DNA of 64,000 nt from Actinophytocola sp044466355 (GTDB taxonomy: Bacteria > Actinomycetota > Actinomycetes > Mycobacteriales > Pseudonocardiaceae): contig NZ_JBITMQ010000002.1 of the NCBI RefSeq assembly GCF_044466355.1, forward strand, positions 682,001 through 746,000, given 5' to 3'. A program made the position numbers and the translations under genes. Position 1 is the first letter of the stretch. Each line of letters starts with the position of its first letter. Below the pieces are notes generated by a model that searched no databases, was not told the DNA's origin, and worked only from the letters and a program-made list of their open reading frames with translations. Below are positions 43,734 to 52,557 of the stretch, one piece after another.

Positions 43734-45299
43734 TCACAGGACGAATGCGTCGGACCAGGGCTGCGCGCTGCGCCCGGAAAGGGCGTCGAGCAACGTCGCG
43801 GCCTGACTGTCCGTGAGAGACGCGACGAAGTCGATCACGGCTCGACCCCTTGCCAGCTCACGGATTCCGAACTCGCCGTGCGGCGGCTCACCGGTCGCAC
43901 CGACCAAAGTGGACATGTCGGTCCTGGCGAGCGCGCGGTACTCGGTCTCGGCCAGGTCGACGAGGTCACCGAGCCGCCTCGGCAGCCGGTTCGCCTCGTG
44001 TCGGTCGGACAGCCACTGTTCGAGCGCTTCCACCAGTGCGGTCAGCATCGCGGCCTGACCCCGTTGGTGCAGCGCGAGATCCGGGCGCAACAGGACGAAC
44101 CGGCGGTGGACGAACTTGAGGACCTGCACCTCGTGCCACTGCGCGGGCGCGAGCATGACGTGCCCGGAGCGGGTGGGCGGGTCCATCACGACCGTCATAC
44201 CGTCGACGAGCCGGACGGTCCACACCGACGAGAACCGCGCGACCGCCTGTTCCGTCTCGACGGAACCGTCGAACGGGGTGTCGAGCATGCCGTCGACCAG
44301 CTCCGTGCGCACCCGTGCCACGGCGGCGACGAACGCGTCGTCGTCGACCACCCACGCGTCGCGGCGGTGCATGCGGCGGCGTAGCTGTTCGAGCGAGTAG
44401 CCGGGACGGCGGGCCTGCGCGGCGAGCGTCTCGTCGTCCAGCGCGGCGAGTTCGAGCGCGCTGGACAGCCAGTGCCCCAGCTCGGCCGCCACCGGCGCGT
44501 GTTGCAGGACGCCGATCCGGTGGAAGTCCTCGAGGTCGTGGATGGCGTAGGCGATGTCGTCCGCGGTGTCCATCACCGACGCCTCGACGGTCTGCTGCCA
44601 GCTCGCGAGCCGGCCCGCGAACGCGGCCCGCGACTGCGCCATGTCGTCGAGTTCGGTGACGTAGACGGAGAACTTGCTCGACCCGGTGCCCGGTTCGCCC
44701 GCGGGTTCCGAGGCGCCGCGCGGCGGGGACGCCATGTGCCTCGGGTGCGGGTCGGGGTGGGTGAGGCGGGTCCACGGGTACTTCAGCATCGCCGCGCGGA
44801 CCGCGGCGGTCAGGTCGAGGCCCACCGCGCTCGGGCCGCCGGTGTCGGTGGTGGTCACGATCCGCAGGCTCTGCGCGTTGCCCTCGAACCCGTCGGGAAG
44901 GCTGAAGCGGTGTCGCGCGAGGCGGTCGAGGACCTGCTCGCCGAGGTGTCCGAACGGCGGGTGGCCGAGGTCGTGGGCGAGCGCGGCGGCCTCGGCGACG
45001 TCGGGGTCGCAGCCGCCGAGCTTGTCGATGACCGACGCGAACACCGGGTCGGCGCTGAGCCGTTCCGCGATGGCGCGGGCCACCTGGGCGACCTTGAGGC
45101 TGTGCGTCAGGCGGTTGTGCAGCAGCCCGGACCCGGACGCGCTCACCACCTGGGTGACCCCGCCCAGGCGCGCGAAGAACGGGGACGCGACGATGCGGTC
45201 CCGGTCGACCCGGTACGGGCTCGCCGCCAGATCGCCGGACTCGGGCCCTGCGTGACGCTCGGAGCGACGCGCCTCCCTGGGGTCGACCTGATCAGCCAT
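43734..45299 (-). CDS. dNTP triphosphohydrolase (dGTPase-like, HD domain)
   Basis: A 521-residue HD-domain enzyme: HNRLTHSLKVAQ (H66 first metal ligand), AHDLGHPPFGH (H109-D110), FEGNAQSLRI, and TADDIAYAIHDLEDF (late Asp ligand). It converts dNTPs to nucleosides and triphosphate, controlling dNTP pools. ATG 45299 has TAAGGT 8 nt upstream, a leaderless arrangement. The start is divergent from the lycopene-cyclase-like gene. Confidence 0.92.
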   Translation of the reverse strand: MADQVDPREARRSERHAGPESGDLAASPYRVDRDRIVASPFFARLGGVTQVVSASGSGLLHNRLTHSLKVAQVARAIAERLSADPVFASVIDKLGGCDPDVAEAAALAHDLGHPPFGHLGEQVLDRLARHRFSLPDGFEGNAQSLRIVTTTDTGGPSAVGLDLTAAVRAAMLKYPWTRLTHPDPHPRHMASPPRGASEPAGEPGTGSSKFSVYVTELDDMAQSRAAFAGRLASWQQTVEASVMDTADDIAYAIHDLEDFHRIGVLQHAPVAAELGHWLSSALELAALDDETLAAQARRPGYSLEQLRRRMHRRDAWVVDDDAFVAAVARVRTELVDGMLDTPFDGSVETEQAVARFSSVWTVRLVDGMTVVMDPPTRSGHVMLAPAQWHEVQVLKFVHRRFVLLRPDLALHQRGQAAMLTALVEALEQWLSDRHEANRLPRRLGDLVDLAETEYRALARTDMSTLVGATGEPPHGEFGIRELARGRAVIDFVASLTDSQAATLLDALSGRSAQPWSDAFVL

Positions 45300-45306
45300 G
45301 CGGGAG

Positions 45307-45312
45307 ACCTTA
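45307..45312 (-). promoter_or_regulatory. Leaderless -10 (TAAGGT) for the dNTPase gene
   Basis: TAAGGT on the reverse strand ends 8 nt before ATG 45299. Confidence 0.45.
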
Positions 45313-45336
45313 GTCGTCGTGTGGTGGGATCGGCTG

Positions 45337-46359
45337 GTGGTCGGCGTTGTCGTGGTCGGTGGCGGGCCCGCCGGGTGGGCACTCGCACGGGCCTGCGCGC
45401 GGCGGGGGCATGCCGTCACGCTCGTCGCCCCTGGTCACCGGTGGCACGCGACCTACGGCGTGTGGGCGGACGAGGCACGGTTGCTGCCGCCGGGGTCGCG
45501 GTGGGTGACCACCCGGGTGCGGGGTGGCGGGCGTGTCCTGCCCCGGGAGTACGCGGTGCTGGACAACGACTCGGTCCTCGCCGCCTGCGCGTCCCCGGGC
45601 ATCGAGGTGGTCAGGGCGCGGGCCACGGCGATGACGGCCGGCTCGGCGACGCTCACGACCGGCGAGGTCCGGCACGGGATGGTGTTCGACGCGACCGGGG
45701 CGCGGCGGGGCGAGGTGGAGCAGACCGCCTACGGGGTGATCGTCCCCGAACCGCGCGAGGCCGTCTTCATGGACTGGCGGCAGCCCACCGACGGGCCCGC
45801 CACGTTCCTCTACGCGATCCCGCTGCCCGACGGCCGCATGCTGCTGGAGGAGACGAGCCTCGCCCGCGAGCCCGGCCTCGGGTTCGACGAGCTGCGGGAC
45901 CGGCTCCACGCGCGCCTGGGCGAGGTGACCGGGCCGGTCGAGCGGGTGCGCTTCCCCGTCGACGTGCCACCGCCGCCCCGGCGGGCACGTGGACCGATCC
46001 GGTTCGGGGCGGCCGCCGGGCTCGTCCACCCGGCCACGGGGTTCTCGGTCGCCGACGCGTTCCGGCTCGCCCCGGTGGTCGCCGACACCATCGGGCGAGG
46101 TCAGCGGGCGGTGCGGCGTGTCATCTGGCCGTGGCGGGCGCGGCTCGTGTACCAGTTGCGGATGCGCGGGCTCGCGACCCTGCTGAGCCTCACCGCCACC
46201 GAGCACGAGGAGTTCTTCGACCTGTTCTTCGCCCTGCCGGTCCGCCACCAGCGCGCCTACCTGTCCGGGCGCACCGACGTGCTCGGCACGGTCGCCGCGA
46301 TGACCGCCCTGTTCCGCGCCGCACCAGCCCACCTCCGCCGGAAGATGATCGCCTCGTGA
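45337..46359 (+). CDS. Lycopene cyclase-like FAD-binding protein
   Basis: About 340 residues. FAD-binding GVVVVGGGPAGWALARACAR at the N-terminus, then YGVWADEARLL, AVLDNDSVL, DATGARRG, TAYGVIVPEPREAVFMDWRQP (near the DxxR region), and GAAAGLVHPATGFSVADAF, all in the order of lycopene beta-cyclases (CrtL/CrtY). No carotenoid genes (crtE, crtB, crtI) are nearby. Start is unclear: GTG 45337 keeps the FAD strand at the N-terminus, and 45298 and 45319 are alternatives. Confidence 0.8.
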   Translation: MVGVVVVGGGPAGWALARACARRGHAVTLVAPGHRWHATYGVWADEARLLPPGSRWVTTRVRGGGRVLPREYAVLDNDSVLAACASPGIEVVRARATAMTAGSATLTTGEVRHGMVFDATGARRGEVEQTAYGVIVPEPREAVFMDWRQPTDGPATFLYAIPLPDGRMLLEETSLAREPGLGFDELRDRLHARLGEVTGPVERVRFPVDVPPPPRRARGPIRFGAAAGLVHPATGFSVADAFRLAPVVADTIGRGQRAVRRVIWPWRARLVYQLRMRGLATLLSLTATEHEEFFDLFFALPVRHQRAYLSGRTDVLGTVAAMTALFRAAPAHLRRKMIAS

Positions 46360-46682
46360 ACACTCCAGCCCAGCTCCTCGCCAGGAAGATCCCGCAGGTG
46401 TTCCCCGGCACCGACCCCGCGGCGGTCCAGCGAGTGCTCGACGGGTACGCGGGGCCGGAGCGGGCGAGGGTGCAGCTCGCGATCGTGAAGCTCTGCGACG
46501 AGGACGGGACCGACGCGCTGCCGCGCTACGTCGACACCGCGTGCCAGGACCACCGCGACGTGCTCGCGTGGGCGGAGTTCCCGCAGCAGATGCGACCCGA
46601 CTGGTTCTCACTGTCGGTAACCGACCGTGCGAAGGTCGTGAAAGCGGATCGACAACAGTACGCACGGTGGTTGGCGAGGTAG
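46356..46682 (+). CDS. Conserved-looking 108-residue protein of unknown function
   Basis: GTG 46356 overlaps the previous stop by four bases (GTGA). Sequence: NTPAQLLARKIPQVFPGTDP, AAVQRVLDGYAGPERARVQL, AIVKLCDEDGTDALPRYVDT, then a hydrophobic/charged tail with EFPQQMRPDWF. Helical, no signal peptide. I do not recognise it. Likely cotranscribed with the lycopene-cyclase-like gene. Confidence 0.75.
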   Translation: MNTPAQLLARKIPQVFPGTDPAAVQRVLDGYAGPERARVQLAIVKLCDEDGTDALPRYVDTACQDHRDVLAWAEFPQQMRPDWFSLSVTDRAKVVKADRQQYARWLAR

Positions 46683-46794
46683 AAGGCACCTTTTGCCGCA
46701 GCACGTTGCACCGATACGGTGATTTGCCCCCCACCAACATGAACAGTCGGTTACATCAGGTGACCTCGCCAGGCCGGATCGCCAGGATGCTCCT

Positions 46795-48453
46795 GTGGCC
46801 TCCGTGCCGGGAGTTTCCTACGCCTTCCAGCCCATGCTGTCGACACGCACGGGACGGTTGCTCGCACTCGAAGCCCTCGCCCGGCCCGGGACCGGCACCG
46901 TGCACGACGTGCTGCGGGACGCCGCCCGCGGCAACCGGCTGGTCGAGGTCGACGCGGCGCTCGCGGCCGGGGCGGTCCGCGCCGCCACCACGGCCGAGGT
47001 GCCGCTGCACGTGAACGTCCTCGCGAAGACCGCCACCCGCACCGACGAGCTGCTCGGCCCCCTGCTTCCCGCGCTGCGGGCCACCGGGCGGGAGCCCGCC
47101 GACGTGACCGTCGAGGTCACCCCGCCGTTCGGCGGGCTCGCCCGCGAGGCACTGCTCGGCGGGCTGAAGACGTTGCGGGAGCAGGGTTTCCGCATCGCCT
47201 TCGACGGGGCCGGGGACGGCGACCTGCCGCTGTCGATCATCGCAGACGTGCTGCCGGACATGGTGAAGCTCGACGCCTACTTGCTGGCGGGTGTGCCGGG
47301 CAACGCGGCGGTCGTCGCCATGATCGAGGCGCTCGGGCACCTGGCGACCCGCACCGGCATCCGGCTCGCCGCCGTGGGGGTCGAGTCGGAGGACCAGCTC
47401 GCCGTGCTCAGCAGGATGGGGGTGCCGGTCGCGCAGGGCAACCTGATGGCGGCGGCACAGCACGGTACGCCGACGTACGTGGCGCCCGAGATCACCCGGC
47501 TCGACGGGGTGCCCGCCGGTCCAGGCGGCCCGCTGGTCGCCGACCTGGTCCGCCCGGCGGTCACGCTGCCCGAGTCGGCCACCTCCGAAGAGGTGCGGCA
47601 GGTGTTCGTCGACTCGCCCGAGGTCACCGGCGTGGTGCTGATCGACTCCGGCGGGCGGCCGCGCTGGTCGCTGTCCCGCCACCGGTTCCTGCTCGCGGTC
47701 ACCGGGCCCTACGGGCACGCGCTGCACGCGAGCAGGCCCGCGGCCCGGCACGCGGACGCGCCACGCACGATCCGCGCGGACGCGGCAGGCATCCAGTTGC
47801 TGGAGGCGGTCGGCGAGACCGAGGGCTCCCGCGCCGGTGACGACGTGGTCGTGGTCGACCCGGTCGGGCGGTGTGTCGGGACCGTGCGGTTGACCGAGGT
47901 GATGCGCGGGGTCGCGGAGGCGAAGGTCGAGCAGGCCGTCGCGCTCAACCCGCTGACCCGGCTGCCCGGCACCGGTGAGGTGACCCGCGAGATCGACCGG
48001 CGCATCGAGCGCGCGGAGATGTTCGTCGTGAGCTGGCTCGACGTGGACAGGTTCAAGACGGTCAACGACACCAAGGGCATCGTCGCCGGGGACGACCTGA
48101 TCCGTGCGCTCGGCCGGGTGCTGTCGGACCTCGCGGTGAACCTGCCGGGCACCCGCGTCGCACACGTCGGCGGGGACGACTTCCTCGTGGTCACCGACGT
48201 CGACGAGGTCGGCACGCTCGCCAACGAGGCGGTCGACCGGATGTGGCGGGTCGACGGCACGGTGGTCACGGTGTCGCTCGCGTCGCTGGTGTGCGCGGTC
48301 GGGTCGGTGACGTCCCACCGGGAGGCGTCCCGGCTGCTGGCGCCGCTCAAGCAGCGGGCGAAGGCGGTGCCGACGTCGAGCTGGGTGCTCGGGCGACCGA
48401 ACTCGGACCGGGTCGACGTGCTGCGCGGCCGGGACCACGCCGTCGGCGCCTAG
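46795..48453 (+). CDS. EAL-CBS-GGDEF protein with degenerate catalytic motifs
   Basis: A 552-residue protein. EAL-like domain 1-230: E26 (LEALAR), N74 (HVNVLAK), E107 (VTVEVTP), K158 (VKLD), E198 and Q214 are present, but the DDFG loop reads FDGAGDG, so the second Asp is missing. CBS-like region about 245-375. GGDEF domain 383-540: D in WLDVDRFK, active loop reads GGDDF (459-463), with Asp in place of the expected Glu. Likely binds but may not make or degrade c-di-GMP. GTG 46795 has AGGATG upstream. Confidence 0.8.
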   Translation: MASVPGVSYAFQPMLSTRTGRLLALEALARPGTGTVHDVLRDAARGNRLVEVDAALAAGAVRAATTAEVPLHVNVLAKTATRTDELLGPLLPALRATGREPADVTVEVTPPFGGLAREALLGGLKTLREQGFRIAFDGAGDGDLPLSIIADVLPDMVKLDAYLLAGVPGNAAVVAMIEALGHLATRTGIRLAAVGVESEDQLAVLSRMGVPVAQGNLMAAAQHGTPTYVAPEITRLDGVPAGPGGPLVADLVRPAVTLPESATSEEVRQVFVDSPEVTGVVLIDSGGRPRWSLSRHRFLLAVTGPYGHALHASRPAARHADAPRTIRADAAGIQLLEAVGETEGSRAGDDVVVVDPVGRCVGTVRLTEVMRGVAEAKVEQAVALNPLTRLPGTGEVTREIDRRIERAEMFVVSWLDVDRFKTVNDTKGIVAGDDLIRALGRVLSDLAVNLPGTRVAHVGGDDFLVVTDVDEVGTLANEAVDRMWRVDGTVVTVSLASLVCAVGSVTSHREASRLLAPLKQRAKAVPTSSWVLGRPNSDRVDVLRGRDHAVGA

Positions 48454-48456
48454 ACT
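48451..48456 (+). promoter_or_regulatory. Leaderless -10 (TAGACT) for the MerR gene
   Basis: TAGACT includes the stop codon of the upstream gene and ends 8 nt before ATG 48464. Confidence 0.5.
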
Positions 48457-48463
48457 CGTGCCA

Positions 48464-48862
48464 ATGGAGCGCTACTCACCTGGCCAGGTCGCCGAGCAGA
48501 CGGGGTTCAGCCTCGACACCCTGCGCTACTACGAGCGGATCGGCCTGCTGGACGGCATCGAGCGCAACTCGGGCGGGCAGCGGGTGTTCACCGCCGACGA
48601 CGTCGCGTGGCTGCGGATCCTGCGCTGCCTGCGGGACACGGGCATGCCGATCCAGCGGATGGTGCGGTACGCGGAGCTGGCGCGCGGCGGGGACGAGACC
48701 GTCGCGGAGCGGCTCGAGGTGCTGCGCGAGCACGACCGCGACATCGACGAGAGGATCGCGCACCTGCTCCGCGAGCAGGAGCACATCCGCGGAAAGATCG
48801 CCTACTACGAGCGGCACCAGGCGTCCCGAGATCAGCCCGGCGTGACGAACCCCGTCTCGTAG
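48464..48862 (+). CDS. MerR family transcriptional regulator
   Basis: A 132-residue protein: YSPGQVAEQTGFSLDTLRYY, ERIGLLDGIERNSGGQRVFT (MerR wing), and a long C-terminal coiled coil (ETVAERLEVLREHDRDIDER). No metal-binding Cys pair, so probably responds to a small molecule or disulfide. Overlaps the 3' end of the convergent response regulator by 31 bp. Confidence 0.9.
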   Translation: MERYSPGQVAEQTGFSLDTLRYYERIGLLDGIERNSGGQRVFTADDVAWLRILRCLRDTGMPIQRMVRYAELARGGDETVAERLEVLREHDRDIDERIAHLLREQEHIRGKIAYYERHQASRDQPGVTNPVS

Positions 48863-49488
48863 GCCAGGATCACCGCCTGGGTGCGGTCGCGCGCCCCGAG
48901 TTTCGCGAGCACGTTGCCCACGTGCGTCTTCACCGTCTGCACGCTGACGAACAGCCGCTCCGAGATCTCCACATTGGACAAGCCGGTCGCCATCAGGCGC
49001 AGCACCTCGGCCTCCCGTTCGGTGAGCCCGGCATGCGCGAGCCCGCCCGCGCCACCACCGCCGTGCGCGGCGGCGAGCGCCCGGATCGCGGACGGGAACA
49101 GCAGCGACTCCCCGCTCACCACCATGCGGATGGCCCGCACGATGTCCTCCGGCCGCGTGCGCTTGAGCAGGAACCCGTTGGCACCGGCCCGAAGCGCGTC
49201 GTAGACGTAGTCGTCGTTCTCGAACGTGGTGACGACGAGGATCTTCGGTGGTTCGGCGACGGTCTCGAGGATGTGCCTGCTGGCCTGGATGCCGTCGACG
49301 GCGGGCATGCGCACGTCCATCAGCACCACGTCCGGCCGGAGTCTGGTGACCAGTGGCAGGACCTCGGCACCGTCACCGGCCTCGCCGACGACGGTGAGGT
49401 CGGGCTCGGCGTTGATGATCGCCCGCAGCCCGGCCCTGATCAGCTCCTCGTCGTCGACGAGCAACACCGTCGTCTTGCCGTCCGTCAT
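48832..49488 (-). CDS. Two-component response regulator (NarL/LuxR type)
   Basis: A 218-residue protein: receiver DDEELIRAGLR with phospho-acceptor Asp in DVVLMDVRMP, Thr in VVTTFENDDY and Lys in FLLKRTRPED; C-terminal LuxR HTH (LTEREAEVLRLMATGLSNVE, SVQTVKTHVGNVLAKLGARD). ATG 49488 overlaps the kinase stop (ATGA), so the two genes are translationally coupled. Confidence 0.95.
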   Translation of the reverse strand: MTDGKTTVLLVDDEELIRAGLRAIINAEPDLTVVGEAGDGAEVLPLVTRLRPDVVLMDVRMPAVDGIQASRHILETVAEPPKILVVTTFENDDYVYDALRAGANGFLLKRTRPEDIVRAIRMVVSGESLLFPSAIRALAAAHGGGGAGGLAHAGLTEREAEVLRLMATGLSNVEISERLFVSVQTVKTHVGNVLAKLGARDRTQAVILAYETGFVTPG

Positions 49489-50735
49489 TCGCGCACCGTC
49501 CTCAGTGGAATCCGCACCTGTACCCGCCAGCGGCCCTCGTCCGGCCCGGCGGTCATCTGTCCACGCAGGACGGTAACGCGCTCGCGCATCCCGGACAGTC
49601 CGTGCCCGCCGCCCGCCCTCGTCCCGGCATGCTCGTCGATCGGGTTGGAGAGGTCCAGCTCGAACCGGTCGCCGCGCGCGGCGAGCCGTAGTTCGACCGG
49701 CACCCTGCCCGCGTGCCGCAGCACGTTCGTGAGCCCTTCCTGCACGATCCGGTAGGCCTCGCGGGACACCGCGGGCGGCACCCGGTCGAGCGCGCCCTCC
49801 ACGGTGGACTCGACGGCGACCCCGGCGATCCTGGTCTGTTCGAGCAGGGTCGGCAGGTTCGCGAGGGTCCACTGTGGATCACCGGCGCTCGTCTCCTCGC
49901 GGAGCAGCCCGAGCACGTGGTCGAGGTCGGCGAGTGCGGCGCGGGCGGACTCCTCGATGGCCGACAGCGCGGTGCGGGCGAACTCGGGGTCGGAGTCGAG
50001 GACGCGGCCCGCGGCGCTGGCCTGGATGGTGACGACGGAGAGCGCGTGCCCGACGGAGTCGTGCAGCTCGCGGGCGAGGCGGTTGCGTTCGGCGAGCCGC
50101 TCGGTGCGCTGCTCCAGCTCGGCGAGCCGCTCGGTCGCCGGGGGCCCGAGGAGGAACGGCGCGGCCCGGGTGGCCAGCACCGCCGCCCCGACGACGAGGT
50201 GGACGAGCACGAGGACCCCGGCCAGCCCGGCCAGCGGCACCCACGCGCCCGCCCATCCGCGTGGCGTGGCGACGACCAACCCGAGCGCGTCGACCCGCCC
50301 GACGAACGGCGCGAAGAAGGTGAGCACGGCGGTGGGTGGCACGGTCAGCGTGAGCACCGACAGGATCCCGCCGACGAGCAGGTGCAGCACGAACCACCCG
50401 GCGAACCGCGCCCGCGACTCCCACGAGCGGCCGCCCGTGGTCGCCTGCTCGGGAATCCCGTCGCCGAGCAGCTCCCTGGCCGCGGTCCCCTCGATCACCC
50501 GGACGGCGGGGATCAGCGACATCAACACCATCACGCCGAGGACGAGGACCAGCGACAACGCGACGACCAGCGTGGTCTCGTCCTGGAAGGCGGCGGGCAT
50601 CAGCGACGGCAGGACCATGCCGGCGATCAGCATGAACGGGACCAGCACGGCGCCGCCCAGGATCAGGTACACCCATCGCCGGTAGGTCGACGGGCGGATC
50701 ACCGGGCCGAGCACGAGGTCGAGAACGGCCGCCAC
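49485..50735 (-). CDS. Sensor histidine kinase (HisKA_3/NarX type)
   Basis: A 416-residue membrane kinase with about six transmembrane helices in the N-terminal 200 residues, then the phosphoacceptor box LARELHDSVGHALSVVTIQ and ATPase parts (REAYRIVQEGLTNVLRHAGR, HGLSGMRERV). No extracellular sensor domain, so it probably senses the membrane or cell envelope, as in the NarL-type intramembrane kinases. GTG 50735. Confidence 0.93.
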   Translation of the reverse strand: MAAVLDLVLGPVIRPSTYRRWVYLILGGAVLVPFMLIAGMVLPSLMPAAFQDETTLVVALSLVLVLGVMVLMSLIPAVRVIEGTAARELLGDGIPEQATTGGRSWESRARFAGWFVLHLLVGGILSVLTLTVPPTAVLTFFAPFVGRVDALGLVVATPRGWAGAWVPLAGLAGVLVLVHLVVGAAVLATRAAPFLLGPPATERLAELEQRTERLAERNRLARELHDSVGHALSVVTIQASAAGRVLDSDPEFARTALSAIEESARAALADLDHVLGLLREETSAGDPQWTLANLPTLLEQTRIAGVAVESTVEGALDRVPPAVSREAYRIVQEGLTNVLRHAGRVPVELRLAARGDRFELDLSNPIDEHAGTRAGGGHGLSGMRERVTVLRGQMTAGPDEGRWRVQVRIPLRTVRE

Positions 50736-50852
50736 ACCCCGATCCTGGCAGACCCACCCGTGACCGGCCCTCCCCCACCGGACCGGCGGAGGTCACTCCG
50801 AGGAGGGAGCCGGGCGGCTACGCTGCAAGGCGGCCCCCGAGCGAGGACGAGG

Positions 50853-52109
50853 ATGACTGAAGAGCAGGACGGGCCCCGGCGCCCACCAGTGGACGGCCCC
50901 ACGGTGATGGGCCCGTCGACCGGCCATCTCCACGGCCCGACGCCGCAGGAGCCGACGCTCCCGGCGGACGCCACCGCCGGCGCGGACGAAGAACCCACGC
51001 TCCCCGAACCCACTCCACCGCCGACGTTCCCCGACGGCCCGACGGTCGCCACCTCGATCGACGAGGCCACCCTCGCCGAACCCACCGCCCCGGCCACGAC
51101 CTGGCCGTACGGCCCGACGATGGGCACCCCGGTCGTCATCCCGGCGGAACCGGACGAGCCCACCGCGGCCGTCGTCGACGAGTCGCCCACCACCACCGGT
51201 CCCACGGTCGCGAGCTGGCCCCTCGACGAGTTGCTCCCGCCGCCGCCCACCGACCTCGTCTGGCGCCCGGACACCCCCGAACCCCCGCCGCGCCCCCACC
51301 ACCCGGCCTACTACATCGCCCTCGGCGCCGCGGTGGTCCTCGTCGTCGCGCTCGTCGCGGCCGCGGCGCTCGCGACGGTCGTGCGGCCGACCCGGCAGGT
51401 GGCCGGCACCGCCCGGCCCGCCCAGGCCATCCCGGAGATCACCACCCCGAGCACCGAGCCGCCGACCACCACCACACCGCCCCCGCGGCGACCGGACGGA
51501 CCCGCCGACCACCCACTGTCCACCTCGACGGCACGCATGGCCGACGCCACCTGCGCGCTCCCCCGCTTCGACCTCCCCGACGAGGCACAGGCCGCCTTCT
51601 ACACCGCCGCCAAGACGTGCGCCGACGACGCGTGGGGCGGGGTCCTCGCGGAGGCAGGGCTCGACGGCCGGGTCGAGGTGGTCACGGTCACCGACACGGT
51701 GCGGACGTCCTCGTGCGGTGAGATCACCCCGGAGAGCCCGGCGACCCAGTGCGACGGCACCGTCTACATGACACCCGCGCACCTGCGGGACACCGAGCGC
51801 AACGGCCGCTACCCCGGCCGGTACTTCGGGGTGTTCCTCCGTGAGTACGCCCGCGCCCTCCAGTTCACGACCGGCCTCGCCGAGACGGCGGCGGACGTGG
51901 ACGGGGCCGAGGAACGACTCGCGCGACAGGCCACGTGCATGGCGGGCATCGCGAGCGGGGCCATGGCGAACCGGGGTGCGGTGGACGCGAACATCACCGG
52001 CGAGATCGGCGACCGGCTGTCCAGTGTGGACGCACCACCGGACGCGAAGGCATGGCTGGACAAGGGTGCCCAGGCCCGCACGCTCGACGCCTGCAACACC
52101 TGGACATGA
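50853..52109 (+). CDS. Membrane-anchored neutral zinc metallopeptidase-like protein without HExxH
   Basis: A 418-residue protein. A long N-terminal cytoplasmic tail rich in (G/E)PT repeats, one transmembrane helix (about 153-176), a Thr/Pro linker, and an extracellular domain with FYTAAKTCADDAW, CGEITPE, CDGTVYMTPAHL, then FGVFLREYARALQ. This order matches the YpfJ/neutral zinc metallopeptidase (CG...VYLD...HEYGHHVQ) family, with both His replaced (REYAR). Four Cys remain. It is probably a nonpeptidase member. Confidence 0.7.
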   Translation: MTEEQDGPRRPPVDGPTVMGPSTGHLHGPTPQEPTLPADATAGADEEPTLPEPTPPPTFPDGPTVATSIDEATLAEPTAPATTWPYGPTMGTPVVIPAEPDEPTAAVVDESPTTTGPTVASWPLDELLPPPPTDLVWRPDTPEPPPRPHHPAYYIALGAAVVLVVALVAAAALATVVRPTRQVAGTARPAQAIPEITTPSTEPPTTTTPPPRRPDGPADHPLSTSTARMADATCALPRFDLPDEAQAAFYTAAKTCADDAWGGVLAEAGLDGRVEVVTVTDTVRTSSCGEITPESPATQCDGTVYMTPAHLRDTERNGRYPGRYFGVFLREYARALQFTTGLAETAADVDGAEERLARQATCMAGIASGAMANRGAVDANITGEIGDRLSSVDAPPDAKAWLDKGAQARTLDACNTWT

Positions 52110-52111
52110 AA

Positions 52112-52141
52112 GAGCCGCGCGGGCTGGCACCCGCGCGGCTC
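52112..52141. terminator. Bidirectional hairpin terminator
   Basis: A 12-bp perfect stem (GAGCCGCGCGGG / CCCGCGCGGCTC) with 6-nt loop, 2 nt after one stop and 14 nt before the 3' end of the convergent suf operon. Confidence 0.9.
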
Positions 52142-52154
52142 CGGCAAGCCTGGC

Positions 52155-52541
52155 TCAGATGGTGAAGCCGAGCGCCCGCAGCTGTTCACGGCCGTCGTCG
52201 GTGATCTTCTCCGGGCCCCACGGCGGCATCCAGACCCAGTTGATCCGGAAGTCGCCGACGAGGCCGCCACCCGGGCCCGCGGTCAGCGCGGCACGGGTCT
52301 GGTCCTCGATCACGTCGGTCAGCGGGCACGCCGCGGACGTCAGCGTCATGTCGAGCGTCGCGGTGTTGTCGTCCTCGACGCGGATGTCGTACACGAGGCC
52401 GAGGTCGACGACGTTGATGCCCAGCTCGGGGTCGACGACGTCGCGCATCGCCTCCTCGACGTCCTCGACCGCGGCCACGTCCGCCGACGGCGCGGGCGGC
52501 TCGGGCAGCGACTCCACGCCGCGACCTGCTTCTTCGCTCAT
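52155..52541 (-). CDS. sufT: SufT, metal-sulfur cluster assembly factor (MIP18/DUF59)
   Basis: A 128-residue protein of the MIP18/PaaD type: EEAMRDVVDPELGINVVDLG, VYDIRVEDDNTATLDMTLTS, AACPLTDVIEDQTRAAL with the conserved Cys of the SAACPL motif. Acts in late maturation of [Fe-S] proteins. Last gene of the suf operon, after the Uma2 gene. ATG 52541. Confidence 0.92.
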   Translation of the reverse strand: MSEEAGRGVESLPEPPAPSADVAAVEDVEEAMRDVVDPELGINVVDLGLVYDIRVEDDNTATLDMTLTSAACPLTDVIEDQTRAALTAGPGGGLVGDFRINWVWMPPWGPEKITDDGREQLRALGFTI

Positions 52542-52557
52542 CAGTCTCTCCCCTCGC

